A program made the translations under genes and the position numbers. The notes below the pieces were generated by a model. It made no database searches. It saw only the letters and a list, made by a program, of their open reading frames with translations, and was not told the origin of the DNA. A stretch of 64,000 nt of DNA from Prochlorococcus marinus XMU1404 (GTDB lineage: Bacteria > Cyanobacteriota > Cyanobacteriia > PCC-6307 > Cyanobiaceae), in the NCBI RefSeq assembly GCF_017696175.1, contig NZ_JAAORE010000002.1, forward strand, positions 62,001 to 126,000, given 5' to 3'. Each line of letters opens with the position of its first letter. Position 1 is the first letter of the stretch. Below, one piece after another: positions 23,619-33,620 of the stretch.

Positions 23619-23888
23619 ATGCCAAAAAAAAGAAGGAAGTTAAATAAAGATTTCGAGAAAAAAATATATTCATCAAAAAAAAATGTTGAATTAGTTTTGG
23701 CGAAAATCTATGACATTGATGATGAAGATATACAAAAGGAATATATGAGTGCATTTAATGGAGTTGTTTACTCATATGATGAATTAAAAGAAGATTATGA
23801 ACAGCTAGGATTTAATGATAATTCTGAAGAACTTCTTACAAAATATAAAAATGCTTTTAATCTTTTCGAATCAGAATTTGAAATTTAA
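23619..23888 (+). CDS. Hypothetical acidic protein, 89 residues
   Basis: A basic patch at the N-terminus (KKRRKLNKDFEKK) followed by an acidic helical body (DIDDEDIQKEYMSAFNGVV, YDELKEDYEQLGFND). It is a soluble, non-membrane protein. No family recognised; start at ATG 23619. Confidence 0.58.
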   Translation: MPKKRRKLNKDFEKKIYSSKKNVELVLAKIYDIDDEDIQKEYMSAFNGVVYSYDELKEDYEQLGFNDNSEELLTKYKNAFNLFESEFEI

Positions 23889-23895
23889 ACTATAG

Positions 23896-24102
23896 TTATT
23901 TTTTAAATGGTATTACAGGGATTTCAATTAATTTCCCTTTTTTTAGATCTAATTTTTTTTCTTGCAAACTTTTTATGCAATTTGATACTCTTCTTTCTGG
24001 TTTACAAATTCTTTTTATTTGGTAGTTAGTTAAGGAGAATGATTTATCTCCAATTATTAGCAAAGCAAACAAAAAAAAGCATAAATTTAAAACTGATTTC
24101 AT
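23896..24102 (-). CDS. Small exported protein
   Basis: 68 residues with an N-terminal hydrophobic segment (VLNLCFFLFALLIIGDKSFS) that looks like a signal peptide ending near residue 23. The mature part is basic with two cysteines (RICKPERRVSNCIKS). Expected in the periplasm or thylakoid lumen. No family recognised. Confidence 0.55.
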   Translation of the reverse strand: MKSVLNLCFFLFALLIIGDKSFSLTNYQIKRICKPERRVSNCIKSLQEKKLDLKKGKLIEIPVIPFKK

Positions 24103-24137
24103 TATTTTTTAGATAGAAAATATATTTATTATAAATT

Positions 24138-24416
24138 TCAATTACTATTATAAATATCTATAATCTGTTTTAATTCATCTTTACTTAAGTCTGTTGAAAT
24201 AAAAACTTCTTGGGCTGTTCTCCCTTTTCTTGCTATAGCCTTGAACCCGTTTATGGTTTTAACTGATAATCTTATTGTTAATTTTGATGATCTTCCTCTA
24301 ACTCTTGATATTACTGCGGGAGTTACAGTCTTAATATTTATGTTAAGAGCTAACTTTTGCAATAACGGAATCAGACCTTCAATATGTGTACTATGATTTA
24401 ATACTAACCTGCCCAA
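24138..24416 (-). CDS. DUF2103 predicted metal-binding protein
   Basis: 92 residues. The opening GRLVLNHSTHIEGLIPLLQK carries the H-S-T-H histidine pair typical of DUF2103, followed by PAVISRVRGRSSKLTIRLSV and GFKAIARKGRTAQEVFI. I recall DUF2103 genes lying near petN in cyanobacteria, and petN follows here on the other strand. The molecular role is not known. Confidence 0.78.
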   Translation of the reverse strand: MGRLVLNHSTHIEGLIPLLQKLALNINIKTVTPAVISRVRGRSSKLTIRLSVKTINGFKAIARKGRTAQEVFISTDLSKDELKQIIDIYNSN

Positions 24417-24528
24417 TTTTTTATTAGTATTATATTTATAAAATTTTGTTTCTGAGAGATTAACTTTAACTAAGAAATGACAAAAAAAATTTAAGTTCTG
24501 TTATATTTTATATAAGTTTTTAAATCTA

Positions 24529-24630
24529 ATGATCTTTCAAATAGGTTGGGCTGCATTAGCAGCAATTTTTACTTTCTCAATTGCAATGGTTGTTTGGGGT
24601 AGAAATGGTGATGGTTCTATTGACATTTGA
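24529..24630 (+). CDS. petN: Cytochrome b6-f complex subunit 8 (PetN)
   Basis: 33 residues. The invariant PetN core [14 protein letters not shown] (about 14-27) is preceded by a short hydrophobic lead ([12 protein letters not shown]), giving a single thylakoid-membrane helix. PetN is a peripheral-helix subunit of the cytochrome b6-f complex that carries electrons between the photosystems. The C-terminal GDGSIDI is a few residues longer than many homologues. The 3' end is overlapped by another possible frame. Confidence 0.93.
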
Positions 24631-24631
24631 C

Positions 24632-24766
24632 TTGTCTTCAAATTATGAAGTCTATTTAAGTAAATTTCTTATTACTACATCATTCGTTTTACTTATATTC
24701 ATCACTTTTGCTGTAATTTATATATCTTATATTTCATGGAAGGATAAAAAAAGGTTGAAGAAATAG
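24632..24766 (+). CDS. 44-residue membrane protein directly after petN
   Basis: The start is uncertain. A TTG at 24632, one base after the petN stop, gives M-S-S-N-Y-E-V-Y-L-S-K; an ATG at 24611 would overlap petN by 20 bases. One hydrophobic segment (FLITTSFVLLIFITFAVIYI) is followed by a basic C-terminus (SWKDKKRLKK). It is probably cotranscribed with petN. No family recognised. Confidence 0.55.
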   Translation: MSSNYEVYLSKFLITTSFVLLIFITFAVIYISYISWKDKKRLKK

Positions 24767-24769
24767 AAT

Positions 24770-25426
24770 TTATTTTTTTTGATCTTTTTTCTTATCTTTT
24801 ATTTTTAGTTCTTCAATTAATTCTTTTGCTTGTTCCATTTTTGATAAAGTGCTTTTATAAATTCCAATATCTTTTTCTGCCTTATTAAAAGATATTCCTA
24901 ATTTTTCAAAAATATTTAAGATCTCTTTATTCATTTCAGATTCTTTTTTTTCCTTAAATTCTTGAGAATTTGAAATTAATATGTATAATCCTAAGTTCAA
25001 TATCCTTGAAGGATAAAGTTTTGTTTTGCTTTTTTCAATTAATAATTTCAATAAATCTTTTGATGATTTATCCTTAAATTCCTTCTGAAATTTTTGAGAA
25101 ATCTCCTTAATCCCCTTCGATTCAAAATTTGTAGAACTGCATAAAGATTCAAAAAGTAGATCTAAATGTTTCTCTGGTTGATATCCTTTGGTTAATTCTT
25201 TGAATGTTTCGGTGAGTCCAATACAAAAAAGATTATCTTGTGTAAATTCATTTTGATGATTTAAAAGATTTAGTTCGACAAGCATTTCATCAACTATCTT
25301 TTTATATAAACCCGGAATAACGTATGGGAATTGTTCATGAAATAACTTTTTGCTATCAGAAACAGTCAATTTTTCTTTCAATTTTTTATATGTAAACCTT
25401 AATAAGGTTAGCGTATGTTGACTCAA
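24770..25426 (-). CDS. thf1: Photosystem II biogenesis protein Thf1 (Psp29/Psb29)
   Basis: 218 residues, helical and soluble with a basic C-terminal coiled coil. The family hallmarks are [20 protein letters not shown] near the start, the [10 protein letters not shown] segment and [18 protein letters not shown]. Thf1 binds thylakoid FtsH complexes and supports photosystem II biogenesis and repair in plants and cyanobacteria. It is divergent from clpP across 35 bases, with ftsH just beyond clpP. That is a suggestive protease neighbourhood. Confidence 0.9.
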   Translation of the reverse strand: MSQHTLTLLRFTYKKLKEKLTVSDSKKLFHEQFPYVIPGLYKKIVDEMLVELNLLNHQNEFTQDNLFCIGLTETFKELTKGYQPEKHLDLLFESLCSSTNFESKGIKEISQKFQKEFKDKSSKDLLKLLIEKSKTKLYPSRILNLGLYILISNSQEFKEKKESEMNKEILNIFEKLGISFNKAEKDIGIYKSTLSKMEQAKELIEELKIKDKKKDQKK

Positions 25427-25461
25427 TATCGTTAATATCTAATAAACAGATAAATATTATT

Positions 25462-26049
25462 ATGATCCCTTTAGTTTTAGAAGAATCAGGTGGTAGTGAA
25501 AGAGTCTTTGATATTTATTCGAGGCTATTAAGAGAGAGGATAATCTTTTTAGGAGAACAAGTTACTAGTGAAACGGCTAATAGAATTGTTGCTCAATTAT
25601 TATTCCTTGAAGCCGAGGATCCTGAGAAAGATATCTATATGTACATAAATTCACCAGGAGGATCAGTCTACGATGGTTTAGGCATCTTTGATACGATGCA
25701 GCATGTCAAACCTGATATTCACACAGTTTGTGTGGGGTTGGCAGCTAGTATGGGTGCATTTTTGTTGGCAGCAGGTACTAAAGGTAAAAGAAGTAGCCTT
25801 AGGCATTCAAGAATTATGATTCATCAACCACTTGGTGGAGCTAGAGGACAAGCAAGTGATATAAGGATTCAGGCAGATGAAATTCTGTTCTTAAAAGAAC
25901 GTCTTAATTCTGAATTATCAGAGAGAACTGGTAAGGATTATGAAACTATAAAAGAAGATACTGATAGAGATTTTTATATGTCCCCAAAAGAGGCTGTTGA
26001 CTACGGGTTAATAGATTTAGTCTTAGATAAGAAGCCTGTGAAAGTTTAG
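25462..26049 (+). CDS. clpP: ATP-dependent Clp protease proteolytic subunit
   Basis: 195 residues. The catalytic Ser lies in [10 protein letters not shown] (Ser96), the His in [10 protein letters not shown] (His121) and the Asp near residue 170 in TDRDFYMSP. The length fits an active ClpP, unlike the triad-lacking ClpR paralogues of cyanobacteria. It forms barrels with ClpC/X for protein turnover. The last four coding bases overlap convergently with the 3' end of ftsH. Confidence 0.95.
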   Translation: MIPLVLEESGGSERVFDIYSRLLRERIIFLGEQVTSETANRIVAQLLFLEAEDPEKDIYMYINSPGGSVYDGLGIFDTMQHVKPDIHTVCVGLAASMGAFLLAAGTKGKRSSLRHSRIMIHQPLGGARGQASDIRIQADEILFLKERLNSELSERTGKDYETIKEDTDRDFYMSPKEAVDYGLIDLVLDKKPVKV

Positions 26050-27959
26050 CTTAATAATTGAGGTGTTCTCTCTTTCTTAGGAATAGTAGTGAATTTTGAA
26101 AGAATACCTGTAAATTCTTCTCCATCTAATGTTTCTTTTTCTATTAATAAATCTACTATTTTATCCATAGCTTCTCTATTTTTGCTGACGATAGAATAAG
26201 TTTCTTTATAACATTCCTTAACCATAACCCTTACACTTTCATCAATTTGCTTGGAAATTGAATCAGATACTTCACTTCTAGTCATCAAATCTCTACCAAC
26301 AAAAACTTCTTGATTGCCACCTTCTAAAGCTATTGGACCTAAATTACTCATTCCGAATCTGGTAACCATTTGTCTAGCCATAGAAGCCACTTGTTGGAAA
26401 TCACCTCCTGCACCAGTTGTAATCTCACCTTTTCCGAAAACAACATCTTCAGCAGCTCTTCCACCTAATGCCCCCATTATCCTAGCTTTTAACTGTGCTC
26501 TACTAACGAGGGTTTGTTCATCATCTGGAGTGAACCAAGTTAAACCTTTTGCTTGACCTCTTGGAATGACTGTTACTTTTTGAACGGGGTCATGTGCTTT
26601 AACAAGTGAACCGATCAGAGCATGGCCAACTTCATGATATGCAATTAACCTTTTACTTCTTCCGTCTGTTAATGGAGAACCCTCCATCCCAGCAACAATC
26701 CTATCTACTGAGTCATCTATTTCTGAAATACTTATGGAGTCTTTTCTCCTTCTAGCTGTTAGGATAGCCGCCTCATTTAGCAAATTTGCTAAGTCTGCCC
26801 CAGTAAAACCAGGCGTTCTTCTTGCAATGCTTTCTAGAGTTAAATCCTCTTGAAGCTTCTTATTTCTTGCGTGAACTTCAAGTATTGATAGTCTCCCTTT
26901 TATATCTGGTGCGTCAACAGTTACTTGTCTATCAAATCTACCTGGTCTCATGAGAGCTGAATCCAAAACATCAGGTCTATTTGTAGCTGCAATTATAATT
27001 ATTCCACTATTTCCTTCGAATCCATCCATTTCGGTGAGCAATTGATTAAGAGTTTGTTCCCTCTCATCGTTACCTCCTCCAATTCCAGCACCTCTTTGCC
27101 TTCCAACTGCATCAATCTCATCAATAAAAATTAGACAAGGACTATTTTCTTTAGCCCTTTTGAAAAGATCTCTGACTCTACTTGCACCAACACCAACGAA
27201 CATTTCAACAAATTCAGAACCTGATAATGAGAAGAATGGCACTCCTGCTTCCCCTGCAATAGCCTTTGCTAAAAGAGTTTTTCCTGTTCCTGGAGGCCCA
27301 ACTAATAAAACACCTTTGGGAATTCTTGCTCCGACAGAAGTAAATTTTTCTGGTTTTTTTAGAAAAGTTACGACTTCCTGTAAATCCTCTTTAGCTTCAT
27401 TTACACCTGCTACATCGTCAAAAACAACTCCAGTTTCTGCTTCCATTGCAAACCTTGCCTTTGTCTTTCCAAATTGCATGGCTTGACCAGGCCCTCCTGG
27501 CATACCGTTTGATCTTCTGGCTAATAGAATCAAACCACCAATTAAGACGGCTGGGAAGAGTAAATTACCTAAAATTCCTAATGCAGGTGGGGCAGTTTTA
27601 ACAGGATGTACATCAAAACTAATTCCCTCATTTTTTAAAACATTAATGAGTTCAGGTGTTAAGCCTGGGAGATCAACTCGTAATCTTTGAACTTTATTGT
27701 CTAAATCTGAATCTACTGTTTCTATAACCGCATTTCTACCGCCCTCATATATATCAACCGATGTAACCCTTCCTGAATTAACGTAATCTAAGAATCTTCC
27801 ATAGCTTACTCTTGCTACTGCAGAATTTCTTGGAGCAACTGTTGTACCATTAGATTTTAATGAATCAATATTGTTAGAAGATAAAAATTGGTAGGAAAGT
27901 GCAATTACTAAAAGTATAGGTAAGGCCCATAAAATTAATGTTTTAAATTTCTGATTCAT
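26046..27959 (-). CDS. ftsH: Membrane AAA+ metalloprotease FtsH
   Basis: 637 residues. Membrane segments lie near 7-26 and 128-147 with a lumen- or periplasm-facing loop between. The AAA domain has Walker A GPPGTGKT at 221-228, Walker [11 protein letters not shown] and the [16 protein letters not shown]. The zinc protease has HEVGH at 442-446. It degrades damaged membrane proteins such as photosystem II D1; cyanobacteria encode several copies and I cannot tell which is this one. It converges with clpP with a 4-base overlap. Confidence 0.96.
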   Translation of the reverse strand: MNQKFKTLILWALPILLVIALSYQFLSSNNIDSLKSNGTTVAPRNSAVARVSYGRFLDYVNSGRVTSVDIYEGGRNAVIETVDSDLDNKVQRLRVDLPGLTPELINVLKNEGISFDVHPVKTAPPALGILGNLLFPAVLIGGLILLARRSNGMPGGPGQAMQFGKTKARFAMEAETGVVFDDVAGVNEAKEDLQEVVTFLKKPEKFTSVGARIPKGVLLVGPPGTGKTLLAKAIAGEAGVPFFSLSGSEFVEMFVGVGASRVRDLFKRAKENSPCLIFIDEIDAVGRQRGAGIGGGNDEREQTLNQLLTEMDGFEGNSGIIIIAATNRPDVLDSALMRPGRFDRQVTVDAPDIKGRLSILEVHARNKKLQEDLTLESIARRTPGFTGADLANLLNEAAILTARRRKDSISISEIDDSVDRIVAGMEGSPLTDGRSKRLIAYHEVGHALIGSLVKAHDPVQKVTVIPRGQAKGLTWFTPDDEQTLVSRAQLKARIMGALGGRAAEDVVFGKGEITTGAGGDFQQVASMARQMVTRFGMSNLGPIALEGGNQEVFVGRDLMTRSEVSDSISKQIDESVRVMVKECYKETYSIVSKNREAMDKIVDLLIEKETLDGEEFTGILSKFTTIPKKERTPQLLS

Positions 27960-28066
27960 TAATTTGCTTTGTTTGATTAATTGATTCTAGAATGAAACAA
28001 TGCATTTCGTTGATATTTTTCCTATCTTTGTGCTTATATAACTCCTTAATGTATTTAATATTATTA

Positions 28067-28276
28067 ATGAAATTTGAAATCAAAGACAAGGTTAAGTTGA
28101 TTGCTCCAGTCTCTTACTTAAAGACTTCAGATAACATGCCAATGTTAAGACCTCCTGATTTAGTGGGGATAGATGAAATTGGAGAAATCCTATCAATAAA
28201 ATCTCCAGAGACTGTTGAAGTAAAGTTTAGAAGAGGGTCATTTTTAATTGATGTGAATAAAATTGATAAAATCTAA
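28067..28276 (+). CDS. sipA: SipA-like regulatory protein (NblS-interacting)
   Basis: 69 residues from the ATG at 28067; the frame extends up to 27992 but the upstream residues are an unrelated hydrophobic stretch. The sequence MKFEIKDKVKLIAPVSYLKT, PMLRPPDLVGIDEIGEILSI and FRRGSFLIDVNKI matches the compact SH3-like protein SipA, which binds the histidine kinase NblS (Hik33) in cyanobacteria. It is divergent from ftsH and converges with the M16 peptidase with 1 base between. Confidence 0.85.
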   Translation: MKFEIKDKVKLIAPVSYLKTSDNMPMLRPPDLVGIDEIGEILSIKSPETVEVKFRRGSFLIDVNKIDKI

Positions 28277-28277
28277 A

Positions 28278-29495
28278 TTAAAAGTTTTTCTTCCAAAGAT
28301 CACTAATGGTTGAACATATTTTTTTATTACCAGAAATACTTAAAAAAGGTTTTGAAAAATACTTTTTAGTCAACTCAAGAATATCTAATGAAGATATTTC
28401 TTCTATTTTTGAATTTAAATAGTTTTCTGAATTAGGTTGTATCCCATAGCTAAGTAATTGTATCTTCCGCTGTAAAATTTCATCTAAAGATTGATCATTT
28501 AAAAGAAAAGAGCCTTTTAATTTTTCTTTAGCTAAAACTATTTCATTGTCACTCAAGGGGTTTAAAAGTAAATTTTTCCAGAGTGACGATAAAAGTTCAA
28601 AAGCAAAAAGAGCATTTTTATTGGAAACTGATAAATAAATTAAAAATGGAGCGTTTCCACTTCTAACAGGATTAAAAACACCAAGATCGTATGTGATGCC
28701 GTATTTTTCCCTAAAAATTTTAAATAAAGCAGCGCTCATTCCATAAGATAAATATGATTCCAAAACTTTAAATGGCAGGTATTCATTACTTCTACGGGAA
28801 CAAGTTTGATTCCCTATCATCATTATCGTTTGATATGATTCATTACTTGCGGAATCAAATCTTTGCAATGTATCTAAGTCAGAATTTATAAGGCAAGGTT
28901 TTTCTTTTTGGTTTTTTTGATTTAATGTTTTTAAATTTTCACCTTTTATTTCTGAATTGTTTGAAATTATAAACTTATCTCTACTTTTGAAATTTTTGAA
29001 TTCAAATAAAATATCTTCATAGTTTATTTTTGAGACATCATTCGCATTTCCAATTGTACTGAAAGCATAAGGATGGTTTGAGTAAACAATTTTTCTCCAA
29101 TTTTCAAAACACTTAATGAATGGATTCTCTTTATCTTTTTTTATCAAATCAAAAGATGATTTTTTAACTTTTTGAAATTCAACTTCTGAAAGAATTGGCT
29201 TATTTATTATTAAATCTATTAGAGGTAGTAATTTGCTGAAATGTTCGTTTAGAGATTTAAGGCTTATCGAAATCCCATCTTCAAATACTTCTTGATTTAA
29301 TTCTGCTCCATGAGACTCAATAAATTCCGAAAGGACATAATTATCAAAGCCTTCGCATCCTCTAGTAAGTAATGAACAAAGGATTTTGTTTATACCTTTT
29401 TTGCCAATACTATCCATATCACTACCCCCTTTAATCCATATTGAAGCAGTTGAAAAGTTTCTTTTTTTCTGATTTAAAAAATATCTTTTTAACAT
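28278..29495 (-). CDS. M16 peptidase-like subunit lacking the catalytic motif
   Basis: 405 residues. The fold is M16 (FSTASIWIKGGSDMDSIGK and the later GMSAALFKIFREKYGITYD). Where active members have HxxEH, this one reads INKILCSLLT, so the zinc site is missing. It is the partner expected in heterodimeric M16 proteases, as in mitochondrial processing peptidase beta/alpha. The start overlaps the stop of the active partner by 7 bases. Confidence 0.9.
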   Translation of the reverse strand: MLKRYFLNQKKRNFSTASIWIKGGSDMDSIGKKGINKILCSLLTRGCEGFDNYVLSEFIESHGAELNQEVFEDGISISLKSLNEHFSKLLPLIDLIINKPILSEVEFQKVKKSSFDLIKKDKENPFIKCFENWRKIVYSNHPYAFSTIGNANDVSKINYEDILFEFKNFKSRDKFIISNNSEIKGENLKTLNQKNQKEKPCLINSDLDTLQRFDSASNESYQTIMMIGNQTCSRRSNEYLPFKVLESYLSYGMSAALFKIFREKYGITYDLGVFNPVRSGNAPFLIYLSVSNKNALFAFELLSSLWKNLLLNPLSDNEIVLAKEKLKGSFLLNDQSLDEILQRKIQLLSYGIQPNSENYLNSKIEEISSLDILELTKKYFSKPFLSISGNKKICSTISDLWKKNF

Positions 29496-30754
29496 TTACT
29501 AGGGAATGCGATTAATGTGAATTTATCTCCACTGATATAGTCTGTGATCTCTTTAAAATTATCCAAGTCATTCCAATGTTTTAAATGAATACCTAAATTA
29601 TTGATTGAGGATCTTCTTCCCCAAAGAAGTTCATTGCCAAAGAATGAAGAGAGCTGTGTAGATGTTTCTAAATTAAATACATAATTGCTTTTTACAATAT
29701 TTATAGCTTTTTTTATTTCATCAAACGTCAAGACTTTAAAATTTGAAATTTCATCAATTATTTTATTAATTTTCTTTTCTACATAAAATATATCTTTATA
29801 TTCACAACTCGCTTCAATTATAAATAATCCGCCTAATTCTCCAGCATTTACATCTACATATACTGATTCAACAAGATTAGTATCTTCTCTTAAAGTTTTT
29901 ACTAATCTACTGTTTCTTCCTACAGAGAGTATTGATGCTAGTATCTCTAGCCCAATAATTATTTTTTGGTCACTGAGGTTTGGGATAAACCAAGCCATAA
30001 ATATTCTTGAAAACTCCAAATTATCGAACTTAATTAACTCTCTGCCATGCCTAATTTTTAGAGAGGGTTTATTTTTTAGATTTCCTAAATATGGATACTT
30101 AAAAATTGGATTTTTATTTATCCCAGATAGATCACTTTCTTCAAAAATTTTGTAAATTTCTCCTGAGAGATTACCGGCAATTGCAATACAAATTTTTTCA
30201 GAAGTGTAATGTTTTCTATGAAATTTCTCAAGGTCACTTATTCCCAATTTTTGAATAATATGTTCAGTTCCCAGAATCGAATTGGCATAACTTGGACTTA
30301 GCCAAACCCTTTTTAAAAAATAATTAAATAATCTTTCTTCAGGCTGATCATTTTGTTGTTTTATTTCATCAATAACCACCCCTTTTTCTTTTATAAATTC
30401 ATCAGGATTAAAATTTGGAGAAAAGACAATATTTGTCAAAAGAGCAAGTGATTCTCTAAAGTTAGTTGGTGGAACAAGGACGTGGTAATGCACATCATCG
30501 TAACCTGTTGAAGCGTTGCTTAATCCGCCAAGTGATTCAATTTTATAGTCAAATTCACCTGGCATTATTTTGTTAGATCCTTTAAAAATCATATGCTCTA
30601 GAAAATGAGCAGTGCCATTTTTATCAAACTCCTCAAATGAAGAACCTGCTTTGCACCAAATATCAATGCTTATAAGCGGTAATTCTTTATTATCCACAAA
30701 CACACATTTAGTTTTGCTTGAATGGGTATAGTAGTTAACGTCTCCTACATTCAT
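29489..30754 (-). CDS. Active M16 zinc peptidase subunit
   Basis: 421 residues. The inverted zinc motif HFLEH (residues 49-53, in GTAHFLEHMIFKGS) and the distal EKGVVIDEIKQQNDQPEE supply the metal ligands and catalytic Glu. The second half has the usual M16 scaffold (SILSVGRNSRLVKTLRED). The family cleaves peptides in a closed chamber, including transit-peptide-like sequences; the substrate here is unknown. It is transcribed before the inactive partner and divergent from pcyA. Confidence 0.93.
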   Translation of the reverse strand: MNVGDVNYYTHSSKTKCVFVDNKELPLISIDIWCKAGSSFEEFDKNGTAHFLEHMIFKGSNKIMPGEFDYKIESLGGLSNASTGYDDVHYHVLVPPTNFRESLALLTNIVFSPNFNPDEFIKEKGVVIDEIKQQNDQPEERLFNYFLKRVWLSPSYANSILGTEHIIQKLGISDLEKFHRKHYTSEKICIAIAGNLSGEIYKIFEESDLSGINKNPIFKYPYLGNLKNKPSLKIRHGRELIKFDNLEFSRIFMAWFIPNLSDQKIIIGLEILASILSVGRNSRLVKTLREDTNLVESVYVDVNAGELGGLFIIEASCEYKDIFYVEKKINKIIDEISNFKVLTFDEIKKAINIVKSNYVFNLETSTQLSSFFGNELLWGRRSSINNLGIHLKHWNDLDNFKEITDYISGDKFTLIAFPSKC

Positions 30755-30795
30755 TTAAAACCTCTTTTTAAACTTCATTTTGGTACTTTTTAGCC

Positions 30796-31521
30796 TTGTT
30801 GTCTGAATCTTTTACTAAAACAAAATTAAAAGACCCTCTTATTTTGGACTTGTTACAAAATATCAGAGATCATAGATCCATGCTTGAGGATCTTGAGAGT
30901 ATAAATGTCGATCCAAATCTAATTAATATAATTTCTGACGAAATAGGTAGAGAACTTTACATAGAGAATGAATTTCATAAAGCAAAAGGATTTAGAAAGT
31001 TACATATTGAAGTGGCTGAATTTTCAAAGAATCTTAAGATTTTGCACTGCGTTTTTTTTCCTGATCCAAAGTTTGATATTCCAATTTTTGGGATGGATTT
31101 GGTAAAAATAAATGATATTGTTTCTGCTGCCATTGTTGATTTATCACCGGCATCTCAAAATCAAGGTGTTAAATACGAAAAATCACTTTCTGCAGTTGAT
31201 AAAAGCTCTTTCACTTCATTGAGAGAGATCCCTAACTGGGGGGAAATTTTTTCTAAAAATGTATTTTTTGCTTCTTTAAAAAGTAAATCTGAAAAAATTG
31301 ATTTTTGCAGAGTTGTTGATCAATACCTCTCTATTTTGATCAAATTAAGTAAGGAAGTTAAACCCGAATTTAATGAGGAAATTATTCAAGAGAGAATAGA
31401 TTATCAAAAAAATTATTGTTTTCAACAAATGAAAAATGAGAAGACTAGCATGGTTCTCTTAAAATATTTTGATGAAAAATGGGTCAATAAATATATAAAA
31501 ACAGTGCTATTTGATTTTTAA
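30796..31521 (+). CDS. pcyA: Phycocyanobilin:ferredoxin oxidoreductase
   Basis: 241 residues. It has the FDBR-family core [30 protein letters not shown] and [10 protein letters not shown], and a C-terminal [15 protein letters not shown] helix. PcyA reduces biliverdin IXa with ferredoxin electrons to phycocyanobilin. Prochlorococcus has no phycobilisome, so its bilin probably serves signalling or residual phycoerythrin. The start is a TTG (30796); no in-frame ATG precedes it. It shares one base with the next gene (TAATG). Confidence 0.92.
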   Translation: MLSESFTKTKLKDPLILDLLQNIRDHRSMLEDLESINVDPNLINIISDEIGRELYIENEFHKAKGFRKLHIEVAEFSKNLKILHCVFFPDPKFDIPIFGMDLVKINDIVSAAIVDLSPASQNQGVKYEKSLSAVDKSSFTSLREIPNWGEIFSKNVFFASLKSKSEKIDFCRVVDQYLSILIKLSKEVKPEFNEEIIQERIDYQKNYCFQQMKNEKTSMVLLKYFDEKWVNKYIKTVLFDF

Positions 31522-32435
31522 TGAAATTAAAATTATTTAAAAATTTATTTATATATTTATTATTATTTACACCATTATCTTTTGGGATTTTTTCCTGTTC
31601 TGGCAATAATAAATCCAATGCAAAATTTAAAGAGGAAATAACTGCAGATATTATTCCACCTATTACAGCTGTAGCTGCACTAGGTCAACTTTCTCCTTCG
31701 GGAGAGATTAGGCAATTGGCCGCTCCGATTAGTCAGTTTGGCTCGTCCCCTCGAATTGTTGAAATTTTAGTGAATGAAGGAGATTTTGTAAAAAAAGGTG
31801 ATATTCTCGCAACTTTTGAAAATGGAGAAAAGTTAATTTCTGATCTTGAAAGAAATGAAAATCTAATTAATACCATTAATGATGAAATTTCCCTAAAGAA
31901 AGATCAAATTCAAAGGTATGAATTGGCTTTGAACAATAATGCATATTCTTTTGTACAGTTTTCGCAGAGAAAAGATGAATTATTAAAATTGGAAAAACAA
32001 AAAATCAACCTTATCGGAGATCAAAAAAATATCAAGATAGATCTTTTTAATTCAAAACTAAGGAGTCCAATTGATGGTTTTATCCTTGGAATAAATACCA
32101 GAGTTGGTGAGAGGCCTAGGAATGAAGGGATATTGGATATTGGTTCTAGTCAAAAAATGGAAGCTTTGATAGAGGTTTATGAATCTGATATCGATAGGGT
32201 CTTTATTTCTCAGAATGTTGAATTGAGGAGTGAGAATGGTGGTTTCCAAAAAAGTCTTAAAGGAAAGGTAATTAGGATTAGTCCTCAGGTAAAACAAAGA
32301 AAAGTTTTATCAACTGATCCAACAGGGGATGCTGATTCGCGTATTATTGAGGTACTAGTCAAACTAGATCAAGATTCTATAGATATAGTGCGAAATTATG
32401 CAGGAATGAAAGTTATCGCAAAATTTATTCCCTAA
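31521..32435 (+). CDS. DevB-like membrane-fusion protein (lipoprotein-type N-terminus)
   Basis: 304 residues. The N-terminus (LFIYLLLFTPLSFGIFSC) resembles a lipoprotein signal with Cys near residue 26. The HlyD-type lipoyl half-motif (PRIVEILVNEGDFVKKGDIL) flanks a coiled coil (about 110-165), and DGFILGINTRVGE closes the barrel. The family links an ABC transporter to the outer membrane. The ATG overlaps the pcyA stop by one base and the stop overlaps the next start by one base. Confidence 0.88.
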   Translation: MKLKLFKNLFIYLLLFTPLSFGIFSCSGNNKSNAKFKEEITADIIPPITAVAALGQLSPSGEIRQLAAPISQFGSSPRIVEILVNEGDFVKKGDILATFENGEKLISDLERNENLINTINDEISLKKDQIQRYELALNNNAYSFVQFSQRKDELLKLEKQKINLIGDQKNIKIDLFNSKLRSPIDGFILGINTRVGERPRNEGILDIGSSQKMEALIEVYESDIDRVFISQNVELRSENGGFQKSLKGKVIRISPQVKQRKVLSTDPTGDADSRIIEVLVKLDQDSIDIVRNYAGMKVIAKFIP

Positions 32436-33607
32436 TGAGTTTTTCTTTTTTAAAATTCAGAAAAATTCCATTAGCTTGGTTGTTATTAACTAGACAACCA
32501 TTAAGGCTCGCAGTTGCAATAGCTGGGATAAGTTTTGCGGGAATTTTGATGTTTATGCAATTAGGTTTCAGAGATGGATTATTTGACACGAGCGTAACTA
32601 TTCATAAACTTTTAGATGCGGATCTCGTTTTGATAAGTCCCAGATCAAAAAGCTCTATAAGTATGAGTGGATTCCCAAAAAGAAGGCTGATTCAGACTCT
32701 CGCAGTAGAAGATGTTGAAAAAACGGCTCCCGTTAATCTAAATTATTTACTTTGGAGAAACCCTGAAAATCTTAAAACTAGATCAATACTTGCATTAGGT
32801 TTTAATCCCTCCGATTCACTTCTTTTAGATAATGGATTCTCAAGGAAAGCTTATAAATTGAGAAATCCATCAAGAGTTCTTTTTGACAAATTATCCAGAC
32901 CTGAATTTGGACCAATTGAAGAATGGTTCTTATCAGAAAAAAAAGTTGAGACTGAGGTAGCTGGGAAAAGAGTAATTGTTGAGGGCCTTGTGGAGTTGGG
33001 ACCATCTTTTGGTGCAGATGGTAATTTGATAACTAGCCGAGAAACCTTCTTAAGACTTTTTCCTGCTAATCCTCCTGGAAGTATAGAAATTGGTTTGGTA
33101 AAGCTAAAAAAAGGATCTGATCCTGAAATGATTTCAAAAATATTAAATAACTCACTCCCAAATGATGTTCGAATTCTTACAAAAAACCAATTTATAGAAT
33201 TTGAAAAAAATTATTGGAAAAATAGTACTGCAATAGGTTTTATATTTAGTTTGGGAGCATTGATGGGTTTCGTAGTAGGGTGTGTGGTCGTTTATCAAAT
33301 TCTTTATAGTGACGTTACAGACCACCTCCCAGAGTACGCCACCTTATTGGCAATGGGGTATAGACTTAAGTCCCTCTTCTTTGTCGTAGCTAGAGAGGGC
33401 TTTTTATTGGCATTGTTTGGTTATTTACCTGCTTATTTCTCTGGTCAAGTACTTTACTCAGTCATAAGGAAATCTACCAAACTCCCAATAATAATGGATG
33501 CAGATAAAACAATTTTAATTTTTATATTAGTTTTAGTAATGTGCATGGGTTCCGCTGCTGTTGCTATGCGCAAGTTAGTTGATGCCGATCCTGCTGAAAT
33601 TTTTTAA
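32435..33607 (+). CDS. DevC-like ABC exporter permease (FtsX/MacB type)
   Basis: 390 residues. It has one N-terminal segment (AVAIAGISFAGILMFMQLGF) and three C-terminal segments (IGFIFSLGALMGFVVGCVVV, LLALFGYLPAYFSG, ILIFILVLVMCMGSAAV), with a large extracytoplasmic domain between, the MacB/DevC layout. It should work with the DevA ATPase and DevB fusion protein. In heterocyst formers DevBCA exports glycolipids; the cargo here is unknown, since no heterocysts are expected. Confidence 0.9.
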   Translation: MSFSFLKFRKIPLAWLLLTRQPLRLAVAIAGISFAGILMFMQLGFRDGLFDTSVTIHKLLDADLVLISPRSKSSISMSGFPKRRLIQTLAVEDVEKTAPVNLNYLLWRNPENLKTRSILALGFNPSDSLLLDNGFSRKAYKLRNPSRVLFDKLSRPEFGPIEEWFLSEKKVETEVAGKRVIVEGLVELGPSFGADGNLITSRETFLRLFPANPPGSIEIGLVKLKKGSDPEMISKILNNSLPNDVRILTKNQFIEFEKNYWKNSTAIGFIFSLGALMGFVVGCVVVYQILYSDVTDHLPEYATLLAMGYRLKSLFFVVAREGFLLALFGYLPAYFSGQVLYSVIRKSTKLPIIMDADKTILIFILVLVMCMGSAAVAMRKLVDADPAEIF

Positions 33608-33620
33608 TAATTAAATATAA

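Noticed and set aside
27992-28066. Upstream extension of the sipA frame
   Set aside because: The extra hydrophobic residues do not belong to SipA, whose family begins at the Met encoded at 28067.
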